Shown here: positions 11,660 to 24,199 of the stretch, in pieces
Layout: every line of letters begins with the position of its first letter
Numbering within the stretch: position 1 is the first letter of the stretch
NCBI RefSeq assembly: GCF_900476105.1
Contig: NZ_LS991951.1
Coordinates: forward strand, 768,214 to 832,213
Source: Mycoplasmopsis edwardii
GTDB lineage: Bacteria; Bacillota_I; Bacilli_A; Mycoplasmatales; Metamycoplasmataceae
Length of the DNA: 64,000 nt
Direction: 5' to 3'
Notes under the pieces: generated by a model
Database searches by the model: none
The model's input: only the letters and a program-made list of their open reading frames with translations
What the model was told of the DNA's origin: nothing
Program-made: the position numbers and the translations under genes

Positions 11660-11686
11660 TAAAAAACCAGGTCACCCTGGTTTTTC
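11660..11686. terminator. Bidirectional terminator
   Basis: Stem AAAACCAGG / CCTGGTTTT with a short TCAC-type loop, flanked by A and T runs, between the converging HAD and ABC ATPase genes. Confidence 0.8.
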
Positions 11687-11689
11687 TTA

Positions 11690-12679
11690 TTAATCTTTTC
11701 ACTCTAATTCATTAGGGTGTTTTGGATTTTTGTTAATTCTTACGTTTTGAATCTTCCCATCTTTAACGCTGACAATTTTTGTAGCGATATTAGCAATGTG
11801 AGGGTTGTGGGTAACCATAACAATTGTTGTTCCATAGTTTTTATTAATATCATAAAGATAACTAAGAACTAATTGGGTGGTTTGCTCATCTAAAGCAGCT
11901 GTAGGTTCATCAGCAAAAATAATTGGTGAATTTTTAGCTAAAGCCCTTAAAATTGAGATACGTTGTTGTTGTCCCCCGGACATTTGAGATGGGTATTTGT
12001 TTTTAACATCTTCCATACCAAAGTCTGTAAACAATTGATTAATATCTAATTTTTTATCTTTATCTTTTTGTAAATATGCCCCTGTTTGTACGTTGTCATA
12101 CCCGGAAAGATTTTGTAATAAGTTATAGTTTTGAAAGATAAAACTTACGTTTTTTCTTCTAAATAAAGTTAATTGTAAATCACTTAAGTAAGGCAAGTTT
12201 GTATCACAAACAATAACATTACCTTTTGAAGGTCTATCAAGCCCACTAATTAAGTTTAAAAGGGTACTTTTTCCTCCTCCGGACTTACCAAAAATCATAA
12301 CGAATTCACCTTTATTAATTTTAAGTGAAACGTTTTTAAGAACACGAGTAACTGAGTTACCTGATAAATAGTATTTACTTACATTTTCTACTTCAATAAC
12401 ACTATCTTCTGAATTCTTTTTATCAATGAATTCATCTTTATACCTTTTTCTTTTGGCAGCATTATTAAGTTTTCTAGCAATATATCTATCTACTACAATT
12501 TTATTTGCACCACCTTCAGCATCTAAAACATCAAAGATATTTTTCTTTGTTATTTTTGTGTCTGAAGATTTTTTAGTTAAAACAACATCTGATTCATCTG
12601 CTTTTTCAGGTTGTTTTTTAGTAAACTTAGATTTAATTTTTTCTAAAGTTTCATCAAATATTTTTTTGAAATCTTGCAT
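11690..12679 (-). CDS. ABC transporter ATP-binding protein, MacB/LolD type
   Basis: A 329-residue ATPase. Walker A FGKSGGGKSTLLN lies near residue 130, the signature motif MSGGQQQRISILRALAKN and Walker B PIIFADEPTAALDE follow, with the H-loop VTHNP. The fold and motif context match the MacB/LolD/FtsE group that pairs with FtsX-type permeases. The first about 90 residues are an extra Lys/Asp-rich N-terminal extension without homology that I recognise. It starts two bases after the giant permease stop, so they form one operon and presumably one transporter. The C-terminal WKD follows a TGA read as Trp. Substrate unknown. Confidence 0.93.
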
Positions 12680-12680
12680 G

Positions 12681-15600
12681 TTATTTTCCTTTCAATAGAT
12701 CTATTGCTTTAATTTTATTAATGTTAAATCATGATAATAATGATGTTACTAAGAATACACCAAATACTATTAGTGTTGTAAATAATACGTTAAATACTGA
12801 GATTGTAAGCGGAATTGAGATTGATGCAGAAGTTGTTAAGAATCCACTGAATACACTCATAAATCCATAAGCTAATGGGAATGCAAATGCAAGTGAAACT
12901 ATAATGAATGGAATGTAAATTCCAAAGAACATCTTGATCTTTTCTTTGCTTGAATATCCTAAGATTGATCAAATAGCAATATTACGTTCGTTTTCATTGA
13001 TTAAGATTGTTGAAATAATAATCAAGATAATAATTGAAATAATAAAGCTTAATGCTGTAACTATTGTTACTATAATTTGCACTGTTTTTGCTATCGATAA
13101 CGTGAATCCAACTTCTATATCTTTTGATTCAAGTGTATAAGCACTTGGGATAAATAATTGATTATCAAAGATACTTGCAAATTCCTTGATATAAATATCA
13201 GGGTTTTCTCTCGCTTCTTTATAAACTGCTAAATAATTATCAGTTTCCTTATTGAAGTTTTCATTTAAGAATTTAGCTATTTGATAATTATCAAATCCTA
13301 ATCTAGGCATAATACCTTCAGTTATGATGTTTACTGAAGTTTCTCTTGTTCCAAAAATACCATCAAAGAAGTCTCTTTTATCTTTTAAGCTTGTGTTTTC
13401 GATGTTAAATGAATCAAGACTTCCTGAATATCCAGAAGGTGTATAAAGTGCTGTTGATAGGATTAATTGAATTGGTAAGGCATCTCTTGAGAAAATACCG
13501 TTGAATTTGTACTTGTTCGAATCTATGTTTGTTGGTTTATCTTGAAGACTATTTAATTTATCTTCAAATACTTTATTAAATCCGATAATTTCATCAGCAG
13601 CTGATTTAGGAATAATAAACTCATTGTTAATGAATGTTGGGTTGTATTCATGAACATAGAATGTATATTCTTTTTCAAGCTCTTCTAATTTATTTTCATA
13701 TGATCCATTGTTAAGCTTTTTATCAAATAATAATGAGTATCTATCTACTTTATTATTAATTTTTAACTTAATTAAGTCACCTCTATTAAGATTGAATTTC
13801 TTTCTAGAAACATTATTTACAATTAAAGGAATTGGTTTTGTGACATCGCTTCCTGCTTTTCTGAATAAGTCTTCAATTTCATAAAGTAAGTTTTGTTCTT
13901 CTTTTCCAACAACTTTAATTTGTTTTGAATTATGGTTATATCCATAAAGTTTAATGTCTTCTTTTTTGTAAGTTGATTCAAGGTATGTATAAGTTTCATT
14001 TGTATCATTATTAAAAATAAGTCCATTAAATGAAACAAAGTAATCTTTTACATTTGTGTGTTTTTCAATATATTGGTAACCTTTAACAAGGAAGTTTCTA
14101 TATTCATCACGGTATTCATCTGTTGAAATAATTTTGTGATTAAAAACTTTTTGGTCTTTGTCTCACTGAACAAAGAAGAATTTACCATTAATAATGTTTT
14201 CTGGGTTTGGAATATATTGGAAAAATTCAGTTACATTATTTGCTAAAGTTTTATCTAAATCAATAATGTTTGATTTTCCGTTATCTTGGAATTGAACACC
14301 TTCTTGAGATTTCATTAAAGCAAACCCTACTTTATCTCTTAATTGAAGGATTCTTGATTTTTGTGTATCTGGTAATGAGTTATAAACCACTTCAAATGGA
14401 TCGACTGAAACACTTGAGTTAATCTTAATATTAACTGAGAACTGTGTGATAACGTGTCCATCAAATGGAGTAGGATTACCATTTTTAACATTCCCTTTTT
14501 CATCTGTTAAGTTAATTGATTTTGACTTACCAGCTCCAAAGTAATCTGATTGATATTGATTTAACTCTCTAATATCTCCGACAGGTACATAAAGCACTCT
14601 GTCTAAGTCTTCAACAAAGAATGGGTTGTATAATCCACCTTCTTTTGTTGGTGTAACTAAGTCGAATTTGTAATTGTACTTTCTATTAATATAAGTTTCA
14701 TTAATTGATTTCTCAAATACACCAAATGTTGCAAATCCAACAATTGTTGTAATACTTGCTAAAATAACTGAAATAGCAAATGATGTAAGTTTTCAGAAAC
14801 TATTAAAGATTAATGAAGTACCAAATTTAGTTTTAATACTTCTGTTTTTAAATAATTTTTGGTATTTGTTGTGAAGTTCATTAATTTTAACTTCTACAAT
14901 ACCAGACATTAAGTCAATTGATTTATATCTTAATGATCTTAATGCAATAAAGATAATTAATAAAGTCATTGCGATTAATGGGATGACTATGTTTAAAATT
15001 AAACTGAGCGGTTCAAAGTATAAGGTTTCAACAGGTACAGTTCAGTAGTTTTCTAGAATTCTAATTCCTGTACTTTGTAACATAAATCCAACTATATAAC
15101 CTAATAAATCACCAATTAATAAGGTGAAAATTGCGAACACTGAAAGTGATGAAGCAATTTGTAATGGTGTATATCCTTGAGCAATTAAAATACCAATAAC
15201 TGTATTTTTGTTTGCAATATATCTTTTAATAATGAAAATGATTGAGATTGTAACTAATGTGATTAAAATTGCTAAAAGAATGTTTGAAGTATATGTAACT
15301 GACTTAATAATTTGCTCAGTTGTTTTAACTCTTAAACTTCTTTCTGGGTTAATTGGGTCTAATTCATTGTACATGAATGTACGTTTTAATTTAGCTACGT
15401 CATCAATTCTAGCTTGCACAAATTGTTCAAGTTTATCTTTAAAGTTTGCAACAGATCCCTCTGCTTTATTATCATATTTAATGGTCATATATTCTTTAAC
15501 AGCAGTTCCCCTGTAAGCTTGTCTAATTCTGTCAAATCCATTGTTGTTTACATAAACAATAGCTTGGTCTTTAGTGTTAACTTGTAAGTTGTTTTCGTCT

Positions 15601-18600
15601 AATATTGGATAAAAGTAATCGAAAGTCATATCTTCACCAATAATAATGTATTTTGAACCATTAATACTGATTGTGTATTTATCAGGAATAATGTTGATTA
15701 ATTCCTTCATTTGAATTGGGTTGCTTGGAAGTTCACCAGTATAAATTTCTTTATGGTTTTGTCTTAAGAAAGCATAGTTAACTTTTGCAATATATGATGC
15801 TGGTTGGTTGAAACTTAAAATGTTATTAAGTTTTGTTAATCCTGTAATTGAGTCTAATATAGAGAAGAAGAATTCGTTAATATCAATACCAAAGAAATGA
15901 TATTTAGAAGGATTCTTTTGAACTTCACTTTTTAACTTAACAAACATATCGTTGTCAATAGCGATTTGGAAAGTAACATCATTTTCAACTGATGGGAAGA
16001 AGTAAACTTCTTTTGTGAGACTTTTTAAGAATTCTGTTACCGTTTTTTCATCGACAAGTAAGTTTTCAAAGTTAATAAGTTTGTTTTGAATAAAGTAAGC
16101 TAAGTTAGCATTATTTTTTAATTCTCCACCAACATTATTTGTGTCTGCAAGTGTTCAAATAACTACTTGTGGATACATTTTTCTTAAAATATTGTTAATT
16201 AAGACATCTGAAATTCCGATTGCTTCAAATGAATCGTTGTTATATTCATTGTAGAATAATTTTTTAATGATTTGGAATTTATTTTTAACATAACTCTTTT
16301 GTAAAAAGTTATTAATTGTTTGATCAATAAAAAATGAATAAATATTCCTATATTTTAAGTGTGTGTCTTTATATGTTTTTTGATTTTCATCAATAGAAGC
16401 ATATTTTGCAGAAGCTGCTATGTATGAAAATGTTTGAGTAATTAAAAATTCATTTTTATTTAAGAATGTTTTGAATTCTGGATATTTATTTAAAAGGACA
16501 TTTAAATCTTTATCAAGATATGTATCATTTTCTTTTTTAAAGAATAAGTTTCTCATTTCTCTTGGGTTAGCAAGTGATCTTGAGATACCAAAGTCAGTTT
16601 CTTCAAATCCCGCAATGTTTTGAGCTGATGGTTTGAATAAATCAAATGAGTTAAATGACTCAATAATTCTTGCTTTGTTAGCTAAATCTAAAAGAGCATT
16701 AGCGAATTGTGTAGCTTTCTCATATGAAACATTTTCTTCAAAGACTTTAAATCATAATTTAAGGATTGGGAATAAGTCTTTCAAGTATGTGTAATCTGTA
16801 TATTCAATATTAATTAATTGTGAAAGTAATTTAGATGAAAGAATATTGAATACACTAGAGTTTGATGTATTTTTAAAGTTATGTAATGTGTGGAATAAGT
16901 TTGCAAATGAGTCTTTTATATCATTATAGTTAAACTTATCTTTGTTGTATTTTAATGAGTTTAGTAATGGTTGTCATGAGTTAATTGTGTTTTTGATTGT
17001 GTCTAATGAAATTGTTTTTTCATTATTAACATCTCATTCAAAGTAAGCTAAAGCAATTTGTTTATCATTGTTTGATAATTTAGAAACACTAATATCTTCT
17101 TTTTGGTTTTTTAGAATATTAATAAAGTGTTCAATTCTACCTAATGTACCTTCTGGTATCGATCAAGCTGGTTGTGGTTTTGAATCACTTGATGATGAAG
17201 CAGAGGTTGCATTATTTGTATTATTTGAGTTTAATAGTCCTAAGATTTCGAAAAATCCAACCTTTTCTGAGTCTGCAGCTGGTATTGTTAAGAATTTATT
17301 ATCTGAGATCTCAATATTTGTTCCTTTTGAAGAAATATTGAGCATTTTAATTAATTCTTCTTTAACACGTTTGTTTGACCCTGGTGTGTTAAAAATACTT
17401 TTTAGTGTTGCATAAATAATGTCATCAATTGAAATTGTAGTTAATAAGAAATCTCTTCTAACAGAAACGTTAGCTCCAACAATCTTATTAAATTCGATTG
17501 CGTTTGTAGTATATGTTTCTTCTTTAACTTTTTCATGTAAGGTATGTCTTAAAACATTAAAATCAAAGTTATTAATAAAGAATTTAATTCCATCAATAAC
17601 ATTTCTAAATGCATTTGCATCATCTTCTTTATAGCTGTTTAGTGATGATAATATTGATTTAACAGAATCTGGTAAAAATCCTAATAATAAGAAAATTGGG
17701 TTGTTTTTATTATTGAAGTCTGTTAAGAACTTAACTTCTAAGTTATCAACTAATTTAATTAATGTACTTTTAAGCGGAACTTGATCAATACCTTCAAGTA
17801 CAGCTAACATAATGTCAAATACACTAAGTTTTCTAATGTAATCAATATTATTAATTGTTGTTGTTTTGTTGTGGTGCTCTTTAAAGAAATTGTCTGTATA
17901 ATCAGTAATTTTTCTAAAGTTAATTGAATTGAATAATTCTTTAACGATTTCTAAAAATGTGTTAGCATCTTTAGAAACTTTTAAAATTTGACTAATTGCT
18001 GAGAAGTTAATAATTTTATTACCTGATAAAATTTGAATAAAACTAAATAAATTATCAATATTTTGAGCAATATATTCTTTCTTTTCTTCTTCAGATGATT
18101 TTGTATTTACAAGTTCAATTAATTTATTGATAAAGTCAATTAAGAATTTTCTTAAATAATCTCCTGATAAGTCATGTGTTATTTCATAAATTCCATCAAG
18201 GATAATTTTAGGTAAAACATTAAAGTTAATTTCACCGCTTGAGAAAATTTTAGCAAATTCATTTTTTTCAAATGTTTCATTTAAGGCTTTAACGAAAACA
18301 AAGATTGTATCTTCTTTAATAAATCCTTCACGATAGAAACTTGTGTTTAAGATGTTCTTTTGAAGTCTTTCAATAGCTAATCTTAATGTGTTTTCATTTA
18401 ATGCTTGGTTAACTACTTCCACATCTGGTCCTCTAAAACCAAATGGTAAGAAAACTGAGTTAGCAAAATCCGGAGACTTTTCAACAAAGCTTTCACTAGG
18501 TAAGTTAACTTTTAATGTTAATTGATTTGAAACTAATCATTTGTGTAAGATTTCATTAGAAATAATTCCGTTTGGTAAATCTTTGATTTTAGCATTTCTT

Positions 18601-20660
18601 CAAAGTGTAATTTTACCATTACTGTATTCTGGGAGTAAAATTACATAATTTCCATTTGAGAATCTTGCAATACCTATGTTTGCAAATTTGTTGTATTCAT
18701 CAGCATTTCGGTTTGGATCGTTTAAAAAGTGTGCAAGTTTATATACTTTTGCTCTATTTTGTACTGTAACATCACTGTTTTCTTCATTTGTGAAAACAAT
18801 TTGTTCATAATCAAAATCAGGTTGAATGTAAGTTTCATAAGGCAAGATATTTTCAAATGTTTGTTTTAAAATAACACTTGAGATATATGGATCTATTTCT
18901 TTTGTTTTAAAGTATTCAGCAATGTTTTGAGATGATTTGTTTAAACTTTCAAATTTATCACTGTTGATTAATTTGTTTATGTTATTTTGAATACCTGAGA
19001 TCATTTGCTTTTCATCACCAGTATTAACAAAGTGGTAAACTTTCTTTCCACCGTCTTTTTCATCAAATGAGTCAATTGTTATTGTTTGTCTAATTCCAAT
19101 GTTTTCTTTCGAAACTCTTTCGTAAGCAAATTTGTAGATTTCTTGTTTTGTTATGTTTAAAGCACCATTTCTAATTTTGATTAAAAGATCATTTGCTATT
19201 GATTTATTTGATAGGTTTAAATATGTTTCTGAATCAACTTTATTGTGTCCCTCAATTTGAGCAATTGTTTTAGAACTATTAAAGTCAAAATCTGAATATT
19301 TAATACCAGAAGGTTGGTCGCTTTGTGGTGCGAATGTAAGTAGGATTGTATTTATTTCGTCTAAAGTAACGATGTTTTTATCATTTGTAGTTTTAATAAC
19401 ATCACTTAAAGTAACTTTGTTGTTTTTATTTACATAACGAGCAATTTCTGTTGAAACATTTTTTTCTCAAAATGAAATATCTGCAAAATCTTTAGGAATT
19501 GCACCATGGTCACTTATCATGTTTTCCATAAATGTTTTATAAGAACCTGATCATTTATCTTTATAACCATCGATATATGTTGTTGTATATCTCTTTCTTT
19601 CAAAACTTGTTGTTTGAGTTTTCTTGAATGCTCAGTTAAGTGGAATTTTATAATTTGTGTCTGCTTCAAATGTAAATTTATTTGTTATTTTTAATTTTAT
19701 TGTTTTTGAATCAAAAAAATCGGCGTATGAGTAATCTGATTTAAGTTCTTTGTTAACAAAGTTTGAAACTTTATCATCTTGTGCAATTTCTATCATTCTT
19801 GGTGTTATTGATTTATCAACTTCATAAACAAATTCATTGTTTTCTAATGATTTAAATCCAAGAAGTTTAGCTAATTCTAAATTAGTAATTTTAATAACAC
19901 TTACTGTTTCACTTCATTCATTACCTTTAATTGAGTCAAAAGTCATTTCTTTTGTTTTTGAATTAATGAATAATGTTGCTAATTGAGATAAGTTAATATT
20001 TTCTTCATTTGTACTTGTGATGTAACTTATTTCATTTAATGTATATTGCTTATCGAATCTAAATCTTCCACTTTTATCTAACTGTGTTTCTGATTTATCT
20101 TCTGTATATTCTTGTCCATTTTTCACAAAAACAGGAAGAGTTCTTTTTTGTTTTAGTGTAAAGAATTTTTCATCATTATCAAAATTTAACTTAAGGATTC
20201 CTGATTCAGGAGTTTCTGGAATATATGTGTTATATAAACTTAAAAAGTCTGAACGAGAAATATATTTATTAATGTATGAATTATCGTTAATAAAATTAGA
20301 TAGTGAAAAATAACGATCTTTAATCGTTTCGAAATCAATAATACTTGTAACTTTTTTGTTATTTGATGGATAGTATTTAATTGGTTTGTTGTAATCTATT
20401 GAACCATCTTTTTTACTAAGACCATTAATAAAAAATCCATTATTGTATACTGAACCACTGATAGGTAAATTTAAGTCAACAGTTAAATCGTGAGCAACCG
20501 AAGAATCTTTATATCTTTTGTATTGATTCTTCATAGCTTTTGCTGTATCATGCATAACTGTGAAAATTCCTGCAGTTAAAAAAACTAAAATAGTTAGTCC
20601 AGCAACAGTAGCTTTATTTTTAAATAAAGAACGTCAGACTTCTTTAAATAAGTTTCACAT
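12681..20660 (-). CDS. Giant FtsX/MacB-like ABC transporter permease
   Basis: One uninterrupted reading frame of 2660 codons; I walked the joins between its TGA-interrupted pieces and found only TGA (Trp), no TAA or TAG. Residues of about 17-38 form the first membrane helix. A very large extracytoplasmic part follows, to about residue 1785. Then come three helices near 1790-1810, 1837-1868 and 1890-1913, another near 1950-1980, a second outer part of about 500 residues, and three C-terminal helices (about 2517-2557, 2578-2603, 2620-2643) with the FtsX-like motif NERNIAIWSILGYSSKEK. This is two FtsX-type units in one chain, the first with a huge outer domain. The tail ends LLKGK, as in many FtsX proteins. 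Partner is the ATPase gene just downstream. Such proteins may act as mechanical transporters or act on surface lipoproteins, but the role here is unknown. Confidence 0.88.
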
Positions 20661-20732
20661 TTTTTCTCCTTATTTAAGACCTATTATAATTAAAATTAAT
20701 TATAAAGTATTTTTAAAAATATTTAATAGTTA

Positions 20733-20761
20733 AAAATGCACCCTGTTTTGAGGTGCATTTT
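20733..20761 (-). terminator. Terminator after ftsH
   Basis: Stem AAAATGCACC / GGTGCATTTT with a nine-base loop, in the gap between the ftsH stop and the permease gene start. Symmetric A/T flanks could serve either direction, but only ftsH runs into it. Confidence 0.75.
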
Positions 20762-20767
20762 ATACGA

Positions 20768-22732
20768 CTATTCTTTAATTTCTTCTTTAGATTCTGTCAT
20801 TGTAATAAGTGAATCTAAATCAATTTCTTTAGCATCTTCTTTGACTTCTTCTTGTTTTGGAGGAAGTGCTAAGTTTTTAGCTATGTAATCAATTTCTTCT
20901 GAAATAATTGTTTCTTTTTCTAATAATAAAGTTTTAATTAATTCAAATAATTCTCTATTTTCTTGAATAATATTGTAAGCAAGGTTTTTTGCTTCCATGA
21001 TTATTTTTCTAACTTCAAGATCGATTTCATGACTAATTTGGTTTGAAATTGATGAACTTGTAGCTAATGTTTTTCCTAAAAATGGAGAACCTGATTCATC
21101 TTGATATTTAATTGGTCCAAGGTCACTCATACCAAATTCTGTAACCATTCTTCTAGCGATAGTAGTTGCTTTATTAATATCATCTGAAGCACCTGTTGAA
21201 ATGTTTTCTGCTCCATAAATAATTTCTTCAGCAGCTCTCCCCCCCATGAAACTTGCGATTGTTGCAAGCAATTCACTTTTTGAATAGTTGTATTTTTCTT
21301 TTTCAGGCATCATTAAATTATATCCACCTGCTTGACCACGAGGAATAATTGTAATTTTCTGAACTTTATTTCCACCGGGAACTTTAATACCTACTACAGC
21401 ATGACCAGCTTCGTGATATGCTACTGAAGTTAATTCGTCTCTAGTAATAGTTCTTGATTTTTTAGCAGGACCAGACATAACACGGTCAATTGCTTCATCA
21501 ATAATATCTAATGTTATAACTTGTTTTCTTTCTCTAACAGATAATAAAACTGCTTCATTAATAACGTTTTCTAATTGAGCACCAGAAAATCCTGGAGTTC
21601 TTTTTGCAATATTTGAAAATACTACATCTTGAGCGAATCTTTTACCTTTTGCATGAAGTTTAAGAATTTCTTCTCTTTCCTTAATATCTGGTAAACCAAC
21701 AGTAATAACACGGTCAAAACGACCAGGTCTTGTTAAAGCTGGGTCAAGAACATCTGTTCTGTTTGTAGCTGCAATGAATAAAAGACCTGAGTTTTCTTTA
21801 ATACCATCCATTTCAACAAGCAATTGGTTAAGTGTTTGTTCTCTTTCATCATGACCACCACCAATACCGCTTCCTCTAGTTCTACCAATGGCGTCTAACT
21901 CATCAATAAACACAATAGCAGGAGCATTTTTTCTAGCTTCTGAAATTACTTGTCTAACTCTTTTAGCTCCCATACCAACAAATAATTCAACAAAGTTTGA
22001 AGCTGAAACAAAGTAAAATGGAACGTTTGCTTCACCCGCAGTTGCTTTTGCTAATAAAGTTTTACCTGTCCCTGGAGGACCTCCTAAAAGAATACCTCTA
22101 GGCATTCTAGCACCAGCTTCTTCATAACGTTTAGGATTTTTTAAGTAATCAACAATTTCACTAATTTCCTCAATTGGTTCTTTATTACCAGCAACGTCTG
22201 AGAATTTTTTGTCGGAATTAATAATTTGCGCTGGACTTTTGTCTCCAAAAACTCCACCACCTTGTCCATTCATCATTTTTGATTGTGATCTATATAATAA
22301 TCATAAAACGATAACAATTAAAATTGTAGGTATTAATGAGATTAAGATTGATACAAATATACTTTGCTCAGGAGCACTAACTGATGTTAAATAACCTGAG
22401 TTTGAACCACTTTTTAAAGCGTCTAAAATCGCTTTATTCGGTTCGGATAAGTATTCTTTAACCTCTACTAACTTACCATATGTTATATAACTTACTCTTG
22501 TAGTATCTTTTACATATAATGTTGTTATTTCGTTTTTAAATGGATTGAAAACGATTGATTCAAAATAAATTTTATCTGAATCATCGTTAGCAGATAATTG
22601 AATTCTGCTTACTAATTCATTAATACTTAGTTCTTGAGGGCCGGTCTTTTTAAATAATGTAAAGTATAAAACGATACCGATCACTATTAAAACTAAAATA
22701 CTAAGTCATGCAACTAGTTTTTTATTTTTCAT
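20768..22732 (-). CDS. ftsH: ATP-dependent zinc metalloprotease FtsH
   Basis: A 654-residue membrane-bound AAA+ protease that degrades damaged and short-lived membrane and cytoplasmic proteins. An N-terminal helix (SILVLIVIGIVLYFTLF), an outer domain of about 100 residues and a second helix near residue 130 are followed by the AAA domain with Walker A GGPPGTGKTLL, Walker B IVFIDELDAIGR and the SRH region ATNRTDVLDPALTRPGRFDR, then the protease zinc motif HEAGH near residue 438. The start ATG 22732 has an AAAGGA site. The tail is acidic (Glu/Lys-rich). Preceded by tilS, as in many Firmicutes. Confidence 0.97.
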
Positions 22733-22771
22733 ATTTTCCTTTCAATATATTTAATTATATTAAAAATATCA

Positions 22772-23641
22772 TTATTTTTGTCTTATAAGCTTTCCTTTTT
22801 TCTTGTCTAAGAATACATTATCTTCTAATTTAAATCTTTGTGTTCTGTTTTTAGAAACAATAAATTTAGATATGTTAGAAATCTTATTTTTTGACAATTT
22901 GATTCCAAAATAATTGTTATTAATAAAATCAAAAATCAGTTGATCTTTAAATTTTAAAAATTCAAATGAATCTTGAGAAAACTCACTTCTTTCTCATTTT
23001 TTGTAATTTCTATTTACAAACGACCATTTAACTTTATTAAATAAGTTAATTAGTTTAAATTTAATAAAATACATTAGTTTTGTAAATTTGAGTAATTTAT
23101 TATTTTCTAATCTTATTTTATTTCTAAAATACTTATCAGTATCATTTGTGTAATCAACATGAAAAGGAATGCCTAAATTAATGCATTTTTTAACAATTGT
23201 TTTTTTAAAATACTTATTAATTAATGGACGATTTATATTCATTTCATATAAATTATTTGTTCTCTTGATACCATAATATTTATTAATTCTTTTAGTTATA
23301 CTTTGATAAATAGCTGTTTCAAGAAAATCATCAATATTATGACCTATTAAAAGTTCATTACAGTTGTGTTTCTTATAAATTTCTTTGAAAAATTTATATC
23401 TTTTTTCGCGCGCTCAATTTTGAAAATTACCACCAGTGTAATCAGGTTTATTTAAATTAAGACCTTCAAATTTTATATTATATAGCTTACAAAAATCTTT
23501 AACTATGTTAAAGTCTACACCGCTATCGTGCCGCTGATTGTAATTAACTGTTGCAACTACAACATCCTTATCTTTATACTTATTAAGTAAGTACATACTG
23601 TCAGGGCCACCACTAACAGCAATTAAATATTTTTTATTCAT
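22772..23641 (-). CDS. tilS: tRNA(Ile)-lysidine synthase, short form
   Basis: A 289-residue PP-loop ATPase that converts C34 of the CAU-anticodon tRNA-Ile to lysidine, so that it reads AUA. The nucleotide loop SGGPDSMYLL is at residues 9-18, with the later IGHNIDDFLET segment. After the N-terminal domain only a short basic tail remains; the C-terminal TilS domains of longer homologues are missing. Its start lies eight bases inside the end of pth, and ftsH follows downstream. TGA codons (for example at 23414) are read as Trp. Confidence 0.93.
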
Positions 23642-24197
23642 TAATAACTTTCTTAGAGTTGAATTTATTCATAATTGTATTAATATCATTGAAACCAAAA
23701 GTAATAGCTGCTTCAGCAGATTTATCGACAACTTTTTCAAGAACCTTGATTTCATCCTCTGAGAATTTACCTAAAACAAAGTCTTTAAGTTCACCAGGAA
23801 AAGGAACTTTAATCCCTACCTTTAATCTTTTAAAATCTTGTTTGTTAAGTGAAGTTATAATGCTTTTAATTCCATTATGACTACCTGCGGATCCACCAAC
23901 TTTGATTGATGCTCTACCTAATTCAATATCTTTTTCATCATGAATCACAAAAATATCACTACTATCAATCTTAAAAAAATCTGCAATTTGTTGGATAAAT
24001 GTTCCTGATAAATTCATATATGTTAATGGTTTAGCAATTATTAAATCATCAACTTTAACATATTCTCCATTAAACTTACTTTTATTTAAAGTAACATTTA
24101 ATTTTTGACAAATTCTATCAATAACTAGAAACCCAGCGTTATGTCTTGTGTATTTGTATTCATTTCCTGGGTTACCTAAACCTACGATTAATTTCAT
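23634..24197 (-). CDS. pth: Peptidyl-tRNA hydrolase
   Basis: A 187-residue enzyme that frees tRNA from dropped-off peptidyl-tRNA. The N-terminal LIVGLGNPGNEYKYTRHNAG holds the conserved Asn and catalytic His, FVIHDEKDIELG the conserved Asp, and GSAGSHNGIKSI the substrate-binding loop; length and order are standard. A ribosome site AAGGAG, embedded in the end of the upstream helicase gene, precedes ATG 24197 by seven bases. Overlaps tilS by eight bases. Confidence 0.96.
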   Translation of the reverse strand: MKLIVGLGNPGNEYKYTRHNAGFLVIDRICQKLNVTLNKSKFNGEYVKVDDLIIAKPLTYMNLSGTFIQQIADFFKIDSSDIFVIHDEKDIELGRASIKVGGSAGSHNGIKSIITSLNKQDFKRLKVGIKVPFPGELKDFVLGKFSEDEIKVLEKVVDKSAEAAITFGFNDINTIMNKFNSKKVINE

Positions 24198-24199
24198 AT

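Noticed and set aside
16155..19004. Apparent string of separate genes in 12.7-20.7 kb
   Set aside because: All pieces share one frame and are broken only by TGA, which is Trp here; together they form one permease.
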